From Desulfurivibrio sp044068625 (lineage in GTDB: Bacteria; Desulfobacterota; Desulfobulbia; Desulfobulbales; Desulfurivibrionaceae), in contig NZ_JBIPKH010000011.1 in the NCBI RefSeq assembly GCF_044068625.1, positions 30,734 through 94,733 on the forward strand: DNA of 64,000 bases, in the 5' to 3' direction. Positions within the stretch are counted from its first letter, which is position 1, and each line of letters begins with the position of its first letter. The notes beneath the pieces are model-generated. The model searched no databases, was not told the origin of the DNA, and was given only the letters and a program-made list of their open reading frames with translations. The translations under genes were made by a program, and so were the position numbers. Shown piece after piece: positions 22,919-30,279 of the stretch.

Positions 22919-25105
22919 ATGTCTTTGAATCAGCGGTGGAACCGGGTTAGGGCGGCAACCGGCAAGATCGACCTCACCTTTCTGCTCCTGCGGGTTTTCA
23001 GCCTGGCCGGCGGGGTCGCCTGGCTCCTGCTGGTCTCGCTGCCGCCCTGGGAGGAGAGCCTGCTGATCAGGGCCCTGGCCGCCTTTTTCCTTTACAGCCT
23101 TATCTGTTACCTGGTTATCTTTTTCCGGCCGGCGCTGCTGAAAAAGGTTTATCTGACCTCGCTCTTTCTCGACCTGGCCTTCCTCACCATTTTGGTTCAC
23201 GCCGCCACCAGCTTTACCAGCAGCTTTTTCCTCGGTTACTATCTGCTGATCTGTCTGCACACCATCTATTTTGGCCTCCGGTTCGGACTGGCGGTCGCCG
23301 TCTTTTCCGCCCTCTTCTATCTGCTCAGCATTTGGCAGATTTTGCCCCAGATCGACTGGACCGACCTGGCCATGCGGATCGGCTTTCTTTTTTTTCTGGC
23401 CGTTCCGGTGGGACTGCTCAGTGAAAAGGTCAAGCATGACAAGGAGAAGGTTGAGCATTTAAATAAAACCTTGGAGAGCCGGGTGGCCCAACGGACCGCG
23501 GAGATCGCCGCCCTCCTGGACCGGGAGCGCTACCTGCGGGAGATCCTCAACACGGTGGCTCACATCAACAAGCTGCTGATTACCTCCCCCAATCTTACCA
23601 GTCTGCTGGAAAGCTCCTGTGCTCGGTTCATGCAGCACGGCAATTATCGTTTCTGCTGGATCGGCCTCTTAAAAAACGGGGTGATCAGCGAGGTTTACAC
23701 GGCCGATCCCGCCCGTAATCCCCTGGTGGAACCACCCTTTACGGTGGCCGCCGGCCCCGGCCCCTTCGCCGAGGTCGCCGCCGCCGTTTGTCTGCGGGAA
23801 AACCGGACCATCACCCGGCTGGTCGGGGAGGAGCCCCTGGACGCTTCCCTCTGGCGGGATCCGGAGCGGGTCAGGGGAGCCAAGGGGGTGATCAGCCTGC
23901 CCCTGCGGGCTCGCCAGGACGAGGAACCTTCGGGTTGCCTCGCCATCTATACCTGGCGCCGGGAGGGCTTCGAGGCGGAAGAGCGGGAGATGCTTGACGA
24001 GCTGGCCGGCGATATCGGCTTTGCCATCGATTCCTTCCGCCAGCGGGAGCTGACCACCAAACTCACCGCCGAACGCACCGCCAATTACGAGGAGACCATC
24101 TTCTCCTTTGTCGATATGATCGAGCAGCGCGATACCTATACCGCCGGTCACACCGAACGGGTGGCCCACTACTGCGGCTTGATCGCCCGGGAGATGAAGC
24201 TGCCCCAGGCGGAGAAAAAGCGGCTCTACATGGCCGCCGTCCTGCACGATATCGGCAAGATCGCCACTCCCGACTCGGTGCTGCTCAAGCCCGGCCGGCT
24301 CACCGAGCTGGATTATGAGCTGATCAAACTGCATCCCCGGGCCGGTTATGAGATGCTCTCCAATATCGAGATGTACAAGGATCTGGCGGTGATCATCCTG
24401 CACCACCACGAACGGCCCGATGGCAGCGGCTACCCCGATGGCCTGGTGGACGAGGAGATCCCCCTGCTTTCGCGGATCATGGCGGTGGCCGATGCCTTCG
24501 ACGCCATGACCACCAATCGAATCTACAAGGCCCGCAAGCAGCTTCCCCAGGCCCTGGCCGAACTGGAGCAGTTGGCCGGGAGCCAGTTCAACGCCGAGGT
24601 GGTGGCGGTGGCCCTCAAGGTCCTGGCCGGGATCGAGATTCCCCTCCATGTTAATCAGCTGCCCTTTACCGAGTTGGAGAAAAAGCGCTTCTCCTACTTT
24701 TTCAACGACCGGCTGACCGGGCTCTACAATGAGGACTATCTCAAGATCGTCCTCAACAACCTGGAGAGCAACCGTTACTCCTGCCTCTATCTGCTCCACC
24801 TGCGCAATCTGCCGGAGTATAACAAGCGTTTGGGCTGGGACAAGGGCAACAAGCTATTTACCCGCTTTGCCGCCGAACTCCAGGCCGCCTTTCCCCGCTC
24901 CCTGGTTTTCCGGGCCTACGGCAACGATTTCGCCATCATCTCCCAGGATCACCTGGATCTGGACAGCCGGTTGCTCAAGGCCTTTGCCGACATCTCCAGC
25001 ACTGAAATTGAAATCGACGCCCACCATATCGACCTCACCGCCGAACAGCTCTACACCATCGAAAAACTGGAGAAGATGGAGGTAACCCCGGCCGAGACCC
25101 TGTGA
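22919..25105 (+). CDS. Membrane GAF-HD-GYP protein with degenerate GGDEF
   Basis: 729 residues from the ATG at 22919. Five or six N-terminal transmembrane helices (to about residue 165), a coiled-coil stretch (KVKHDKEKVEHLNKTLESRVAQRTAEI), a GAF domain (about 215-375), then HD-GYP (about 395-575) with His443-Asp444 in VLHDIGK and HHHERPDGSGYP at 495, the site that hydrolyses cyclic di-GMP. The C-terminal about 130 residues look like a GGDEF domain (NDRLTGLYNEDYL...), but the catalytic GGDEF is YGNDF (667-671), so it should be unable to make c-di-GMP and may bind nucleotide instead. It follows the hybrid kinase by 128 nt. Confidence 0.9.
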   Translation: MSLNQRWNRVRAATGKIDLTFLLLRVFSLAGGVAWLLLVSLPPWEESLLIRALAAFFLYSLICYLVIFFRPALLKKVYLTSLFLDLAFLTILVHAATSFTSSFFLGYYLLICLHTIYFGLRFGLAVAVFSALFYLLSIWQILPQIDWTDLAMRIGFLFFLAVPVGLLSEKVKHDKEKVEHLNKTLESRVAQRTAEIAALLDRERYLREILNTVAHINKLLITSPNLTSLLESSCARFMQHGNYRFCWIGLLKNGVISEVYTADPARNPLVEPPFTVAAGPGPFAEVAAAVCLRENRTITRLVGEEPLDASLWRDPERVRGAKGVISLPLRARQDEEPSGCLAIYTWRREGFEAEEREMLDELAGDIGFAIDSFRQRELTTKLTAERTANYEETIFSFVDMIEQRDTYTAGHTERVAHYCGLIAREMKLPQAEKKRLYMAAVLHDIGKIATPDSVLLKPGRLTELDYELIKLHPRAGYEMLSNIEMYKDLAVIILHHHERPDGSGYPDGLVDEEIPLLSRIMAVADAFDAMTTNRIYKARKQLPQALAELEQLAGSQFNAEVVAVALKVLAGIEIPLHVNQLPFTELEKKRFSYFFNDRLTGLYNEDYLKIVLNNLESNRYSCLYLLHLRNLPEYNKRLGWDKGNKLFTRFAAELQAAFPRSLVFRAYGNDFAIISQDHLDLDSRLLKAFADISSTEIEIDAHHIDLTAEQLYTIEKLEKMEVTPAETL

Positions 25106-25233
25106 GCTCACCTTGGAACAGTTAGGTGTCGCTGCTCTTTCCAGTAAAGCTTCTCTTTTTCAGCTTGTCTTTTGCCGGCTTAGCCGCTAGGCTGTATCTT
25201 ACAAATTTGGTGCTCTTTTTTGTTGATTGCGTA

Positions 25234-25257
25234 GTGGTTTCGCGGTGCGAACGCCAC
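25234..25257. promoter_or_regulatory. Imperfect palindrome upstream of pentaheme cytochrome
   Basis: GTGG-T-TTCGC-GGT-GCGAA-CG-CCAC; nine paired positions with a small internal loop, ending 31 nt before the cytochrome start. Position suggests an operator or a 5' UTR hairpin. Confidence 0.4.
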
Positions 25258-25288
25258 ATTAAAACACCTTTATCCAGGGAGTAAAAAG

Positions 25289-26599
25289 ATGAAAAAAAGC
25301 TACAAAGTGTTAGTCGCGGTTGCCGGCCTGAGCCTGTTGGGGGGGTACTCCGCCTCTTCATTGTCGGCCGCCGGGGGAGAGCTCGACAACCAACTGGTGG
25401 TGGAGACCCAGCAGTTCCCGCCGGGATCCTTTCAGTCGCCGGACTCCTGCATGGGTTGTCACCTGGAGATCCATCAGGAGTGGTCCCGCTCCATGCATGC
25501 CTATGCCTGGCAAAACCGTTGGTATCAGGATGATTACCGCTTGGCCCATGCCGAAACCGCGGGGGCCACCGATGTCCTGTGCGGCGCCTGCCATGCCCCC
25601 ATTGCCGCCCGTACCGGCCAGCTGCCGCCCCATGATGGCAGCCGCTTTGATGATACCGGCCTGCAGGGGATCTCCTGCGATTTTTGCCACACCGTGTCCG
25701 GGATCGACCGCGTCTTCAACATGGGGAATATCTCCGATCCCGGCCCGGTCAAGCGGGGCAATCGCGGCGATGGCTCCTCCCCCTTCCATGAGGTTGAGTT
25801 TTCGCCGCTCTTTACCTCCACCGAGTTTTGCGGCGCCTGTCATAATGTCCGGCACCCCATTGGTGATGTGCCCATCATCGACACCTATGATGACTGGAAG
25901 GCGGGCCCCTATGCGGAGGCCGGGATCACTTGCCAGAACTGCCACATGACCCCGACCCCGGGCATCGGCAACAATCCCGGCAAGTCGAGCTTCATGGGCA
26001 AGGAGCGCGACAATGTCGCCTTCCACGGCTTTGTGGGCGGCAGCTCCTTCACCCAACGCAAACTGGGCCATGAGGAGCAGGCGCGGCTGGCGGAAGAGCA
26101 GTTGCGGGCGGCTGCCCAACTGCAGTTGGAGAGCAAGGTCGCCGACGGCAAGCTGGAGTTGACGGTCCATGTGGACAATGTGGGGGCCGGCCACAAGATT
26201 CCCACCGGTGTAACCTACATCCGCAAAATGTGGCTGGAGGTGAAGGTGGTGGATGCCGGTGGCAAAACCGTCTTTCACTCCGGCTACGTGGACGAGGCCA
26301 ACCATGTCGATCCCGACGCGGTGTTTTACCGCCTGCTCTTCACGGACAGCGAGGGCAACCTGACCGGCAAGAGCTGGCGGGCCACCGGGATCGGCTATGA
26401 CCGCCGCATCACCGCCAAGGGTCGCGACAGTGAGACCTATGCCATCGCCCTGCCCGGCAAGGGAAACTATGAAGCCCAGGTGCGCTTGATGTATCGTTCC
26501 TTTTCCCAGGAAACCCTGGACTTTCATGACGGTGAGAACGCGCCCAAAATTGAAAGTGTCGAGATGGCCCGGGCCAATATCGCCATTGCCCGAAAGTAG
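25289..26599 (+). CDS. Periplasmic pentaheme cytochrome c
   Basis: A signal peptide (MKKSYKVLVAVAGLSLLGGY, cleavage probably after SLSAA) precedes five CxxCH heme sites: Cys54 (CMGCH), Cys98 (CGACH), Cys130 (CDFCH), Cys181 (CGACH) and Cys215 (CQNCH). The N-terminal half with its spacing resembles cytochrome c554-type multiheme proteins. The C-terminal about 170 residues have no heme sites and look like a beta-rich domain (LELTVHVDNVGAGHKIPTG...VTYIRKMWLEVKV) often attached to multiheme cytochromes. Electron partner is unknown. GGGAG lies 8 nt before the ATG. Confidence 0.9.
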   Translation: MKKSYKVLVAVAGLSLLGGYSASSLSAAGGELDNQLVVETQQFPPGSFQSPDSCMGCHLEIHQEWSRSMHAYAWQNRWYQDDYRLAHAETAGATDVLCGACHAPIAARTGQLPPHDGSRFDDTGLQGISCDFCHTVSGIDRVFNMGNISDPGPVKRGNRGDGSSPFHEVEFSPLFTSTEFCGACHNVRHPIGDVPIIDTYDDWKAGPYAEAGITCQNCHMTPTPGIGNNPGKSSFMGKERDNVAFHGFVGGSSFTQRKLGHEEQARLAEEQLRAAAQLQLESKVADGKLELTVHVDNVGAGHKIPTGVTYIRKMWLEVKVVDAGGKTVFHSGYVDEANHVDPDAVFYRLLFTDSEGNLTGKSWRATGIGYDRRITAKGRDSETYAIALPGKGNYEAQVRLMYRSFSQETLDFHDGENAPKIESVEMARANIAIARK

Positions 26600-26698
26600 G
26601 GATGGTCAACGGCACCCCCCCGGCAAGGCCGATTCCCGTCCTCCCCCTTTGTCCGCCGTCCGATTGCAAAAGAGCGGGAGCGAAGGTAGAGTGGCGGG

Positions 26699-29353
26699 AT
26701 GGAACTGATCACCACCCATATCAACGCCGATTTCGATGCCCTGGCCTCGATGGTGGCGGCCAAGATGCTTTACCCCGGGGCGGTGCTGGCCTTTGCCGGG
26801 GCCCAGGAGAAGAACCTGCGCGATTTTTTCAGCCAGGCGGTGGAGTATGTTTATGACTTTCAGCGGCTGAAAAATATTCCCTTTGACCAGATCACCAAAC
26901 TGATTCTGGTCGATACCCGCCAGGCCTCCCGCCTGGGCCCCCTGGCGGAGTGTTTAAAAAATCCCGGCCTGGAGCTTCACATCTACGATCATCACCCGGC
27001 GGTGGCGGGCGATCTCCGGGGTAGTGTGGAGCATATCCGGCCGGTGGGGGCCACCGTCACCATCCTGGTGGATCTGATTCGCCGGCAGGGCCTGGAACTC
27101 CGGCCCGAGGAGGCCACCCTGCTGGCCATGGGGATCTACGAGGATACCGGCTCCTTTCACTTCGACACCACCACCCCGGAAGATCTCCAGGCCGCCGCCT
27201 GGCTGCTGGAGCAGGGGGGCAATCTCCACACCATCACCCAGTTCGTGGCCCAGGAGTTGAGCAGTGTCGAGGTAACCCTGCTCAACGATCTGATCCGCTC
27301 CGCCATCACCTACTCCATTCAGGGGGTGGAGATCACAGTGGCTAAACTGGCCATCGACGGCTACTTCGACGGCTTTGCCGTGGTGGTGCGCCGGTTGATG
27401 GTGATGGAAAACCTCAACGTCCTCTTTGCCCTGGCCCGGATGGGTGATCGCACCTATCTCATCGCCCGGAGCCGGATCCCCGAGGTCAATGCCGGCGAGG
27501 TCGCCCGGGAGTTCGGCGGCGGCGGCCACGCCTCGGCGGCCTCGGCCACGATCAAGGATCTGACCATGATCGAGATCGAGGAGAAGCTGGTCCAGGTACT
27601 CCATCAGCAGATCCGGCCCGAACGCCGGGCCATCGACCTGATGAGCGCCCCGGCGATCAGCGCCCGGCCCGGGATCACCATCCGGGCCGCCGATGAGTTG
27701 CTCAACCGTTACAATATCACGGTATTGCCGGTGGTGGATGAGGAGCGACGGGTGATCGGCCTGGTCTCCCGCCGGGTGGCGGGCAAGGCGATCCAGTTGG
27801 GTCTTTCCGAGCAGAAGGTCAGCGAGTATATGAGTACTGAGTTTGCCACCCTGCCCCCGGCCGCCACCCTGGGCGATATTCAGAAGTTGATCATCGAGCA
27901 TCGCCAGCGGATTATTCCGGTGGTGGACCCCCGAAGCGGCGAACTGGTGGGGGTGATTACCCGGACCGATCTGCTCAACCTGCTGGTCAACGACCCTTCC
28001 CGTCTGCCCCGCAACCTTTACGCGGAACAGCTGCCCTCCCTGGAGCGGAACCGCAATCTGCAAAATCTGATGGTGGAGCGGTTGGGGCGCAATGTGGTGA
28101 TCCTGCTGCGGACCATCGGCGAGGTTGCCGCCGCCAAAAAATATCACGCCTTCGCGGTGGGCGGCTTTGTCCGCGATCTTCTGCTCCATGAGCGCAACTT
28201 TGATCTGGATGTGGTTATTGAGGGCGACGGGGTGGCCTTTGCCCGGGAACTGGCCGCCCGGCTGGGGGGGGAGGTCCGGGTCCACAAGAAGTTCGCCACC
28301 GCCGTGGTCAAGCTGCCCGGGGGGCGCAAGGTGGATGTGGCCACCGCCCGGCTGGAATATTACGACTATCCGGCGGCCCTGCCCACCGTGGAACTCTCCT
28401 CGCTGAAGCTCGACCTTTACCGGCGTGACTTCACGATCAACGCCATGGCCATCCACCTCAATCCCGAGAGCTTCGGCACCCTGGTGGATTTTTTCAACAG
28501 CCAGAACGATCTCAAGGAAAAAAAGATCCGGGTGCTGCACAACCTGAGCTTTGTCGAGGACCCGACCCGGATCTTTCGGGCGGTGCGTTTCGAGCAGCGG
28601 ATGGGTTTCACCATCGGCCGCCATACCGAGCGGTTGATCAAGAACGCGGTGGGGATGAACCTTTTCGACCGGTTTTTCGGTTACCGCTTCTTTGGCGAGC
28701 TGCGTTTGATCTTAAGCGAAGATAACCCCCTGCCCGCCATCCGCCGCCTGGATCAGTTCGGTCTTCTGCCCTTTCTCCACCCCCGCCTGCGCCTGGAGCC
28801 CCGGCTGGAAAATATCCTCAATGAGGCCCAGCTGGCTCTGGCCTGGCACAAGCTGTTGTATCTGGAGCAGCCCTGCCGGGCCTGGCTGGTTTACTTTCTG
28901 GCCCTGACCGCCCTGCTGAAGCGCCAGGAGCTGGATGCCCTCTGCCGCCGCTTCGAGGTGCCCGAACGAATCCGCCGGACCCTGCTGGAGCAGAAGTGGG
29001 CGGCCCAGGAGGCTGCCACCGTGCTGCGGCGGGGAGCGCCCAGCAGCAACAGCGCCATCCACCATCTTTTGGTCGGCCTGGCCCCGGAGGGGCTGCTTTA
29101 TCTGATGGCGATTATTCGTAAAAAGGCGGCCAAAAAGGCGATCTCCCTGTATGTTACCGAGCTGAGCACCATCCGGAGCGAAATCAACGGTGAAGACCTC
29201 AAGCGATTGGGTCACACCCCCGGCCCCATTTTCCGGGAGATTCTCGACCGGCTGCTGGAGGCCCGGCTCGATGGCCTGGTCCAGAGCCGGGATGAGGAGC
29301 TGGCCTTTGTCCGCCGGCAATATCCAACTCGCAAGGAGCGACCCACGGCGTGA
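26699..29353 (+). CDS. DHH phosphoesterase-CBS-tRNA nucleotidyltransferase fusion
   Basis: 884 residues in three parts. Residues 1-310: DHH/DHHA1 phosphoesterase of the NrnA/exopolyphosphatase type (NADFDALASMVAAK, DHHPAVAG at 97, GGGGHASAAS). Residues about 312-435: two CBS domains (MSAPAISARPGITI..., YMSTEFATLPPAATLG), usually adenine-nucleotide sensors. Residues about 470-884: class II nucleotidyltransferase (AVGGFVRDLLLHERNFDLDVV near 487, RRDFTINAMAI, EDPTRIFRAVRFEQRMGF), which adds A or CCA to tRNA 3' ends. This architecture is known in deltaproteobacteria and Aquificae as the A-adding enzyme. The stop overlaps the next gene by 4 nt (GTGA). Confidence 0.92.
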   Translation: MELITTHINADFDALASMVAAKMLYPGAVLAFAGAQEKNLRDFFSQAVEYVYDFQRLKNIPFDQITKLILVDTRQASRLGPLAECLKNPGLELHIYDHHPAVAGDLRGSVEHIRPVGATVTILVDLIRRQGLELRPEEATLLAMGIYEDTGSFHFDTTTPEDLQAAAWLLEQGGNLHTITQFVAQELSSVEVTLLNDLIRSAITYSIQGVEITVAKLAIDGYFDGFAVVVRRLMVMENLNVLFALARMGDRTYLIARSRIPEVNAGEVAREFGGGGHASAASATIKDLTMIEIEEKLVQVLHQQIRPERRAIDLMSAPAISARPGITIRAADELLNRYNITVLPVVDEERRVIGLVSRRVAGKAIQLGLSEQKVSEYMSTEFATLPPAATLGDIQKLIIEHRQRIIPVVDPRSGELVGVITRTDLLNLLVNDPSRLPRNLYAEQLPSLERNRNLQNLMVERLGRNVVILLRTIGEVAAAKKYHAFAVGGFVRDLLLHERNFDLDVVIEGDGVAFARELAARLGGEVRVHKKFATAVVKLPGGRKVDVATARLEYYDYPAALPTVELSSLKLDLYRRDFTINAMAIHLNPESFGTLVDFFNSQNDLKEKKIRVLHNLSFVEDPTRIFRAVRFEQRMGFTIGRHTERLIKNAVGMNLFDRFFGYRFFGELRLILSEDNPLPAIRRLDQFGLLPFLHPRLRLEPRLENILNEAQLALAWHKLLYLEQPCRAWLVYFLALTALLKRQELDALCRRFEVPERIRRTLLEQKWAAQEAATVLRRGAPSSNSAIHHLLVGLAPEGLLYLMAIIRKKAAKKAISLYVTELSTIRSEINGEDLKRLGHTPGPIFREILDRLLEARLDGLVQSRDEELAFVRRQYPTRKERPTA

Positions 29354-30228
29354 AAATTCCCCAGGTGCCCCAAATAACCCTGGCCGACCTGCGGCAGGTC
29401 CTGGTCAACCTGCTGATGCTGAGTGTGGGCGGGGGCCTTTGCGCCGTGGCGGTCAACGGGATCATCATCCCCCATGAGTTCGCGGCCGGCGGCATCACCG
29501 GCCTGGCGGTCATTCTCCAGGAGATCTTCCCCGCCCTGGATGTGGGGCTGACCTACCTCCTGGTCAATATTCCCCTCTTTCTGGCGGCGATCATGGCGGT
29601 GGGTCGCCGCTTCTTTTTCTACAGTCTGGTGGGAACCGCCATCTTTTCCCTGGCCCTGGCGCTGATCAAGGTTGAGCTGGTGGTGGAAAATCAGATCCTG
29701 GCGGCAATCTTCTCCGGAATCATCATTGGCCTGGGGGCGGGGATCACCCTGCGCTCCCAGGGCTCGGCGGGGGGGGCGGATATCCTCTCGGTGATGCTGA
29801 TGAAGCGCTTTTCGATCCCTCTGGGTTCGACCCTGCTGGCCCTGAACGTGCTGGTCCTGGCCCTCACCGCCCTGGTTTTTTCGCTGGATTCCGCCCTCTA
29901 CACCCTGATTCAGCTCTATGTGGCGGCCAAACTGGTCAATCTGGTGGTCACCGGCCTGAGCCAGCGCAAGGCGGTCATGATCATCTCCAAGCACTGGCCG
30001 GAGATCAACCGGGAGATTTTACGCGACCTGCGCCGGGGCACCACCGTAATCCCGGCCCGGGGAGGTTATTCCGGCAGCGAGGAGAACATGCTCTACGCGG
30101 TGGTCAACTTCCGTGATATCGGCCCGTTGAAGAGGACGATCCGGGCCGTTGACCCCGATGCCTTCGTGGTGGTCACCGATACCATGGAGGTGATGAACTA
30201 TCGGATCGGCAACCAACCCCACTGGTAG
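29350..30228 (+). CDS. YitT family membrane protein (DUF161-DUF2179)
   Basis: Five or six transmembrane helices in residues 20-200 (GGGLCAVAVNGIIIPHEFAAGGITGLAVI; GLGAGITLRSQGSAGGADILSV), then a cytoplasmic DUF2179 domain (KAVMIISKHWPEINREILRDL...NFRDIGPLKRTIRAVDPDAFVVVTDTMEV). A conserved inner-membrane family of unknown transport role. The start is GTG at 29350, overlapping the previous stop. Its last codons and stop lie inside a 47-bp perfect palindrome. Confidence 0.88.
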   Translation: MKIPQVPQITLADLRQVLVNLLMLSVGGGLCAVAVNGIIIPHEFAAGGITGLAVILQEIFPALDVGLTYLLVNIPLFLAAIMAVGRRFFFYSLVGTAIFSLALALIKVELVVENQILAAIFSGIIIGLGAGITLRSQGSAGGADILSVMLMKRFSIPLGSTLLALNVLVLALTALVFSLDSALYTLIQLYVAAKLVNLVVTGLSQRKAVMIISKHWPEINREILRDLRRGTTVIPARGGYSGSEENMLYAVVNFRDIGPLKRTIRAVDPDAFVVVTDTMEVMNYRIGNQPHW

Positions 30229-30265
30229 CAAAGGTCCGGCACTGCCGGACCTTTGCTACCAGTGG
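30219..30265. terminator. 47-bp perfect palindrome between convergent genes
   Basis: Left arm 30219-30241 and right arm 30243-30265 are exact reverse complements (23 bp) around a single central C. The hairpin covers the last three codons and stop of yitT and ends 15 nt before the stop of the convergent EF-G-like gene. No T-run follows on either side, so termination would be non-canonical. GGTAGCAAAGGTCCGGCA is the arm core. Confidence 0.65.
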
Positions 30266-30279
30266 TCGCCTGCTGTGAG

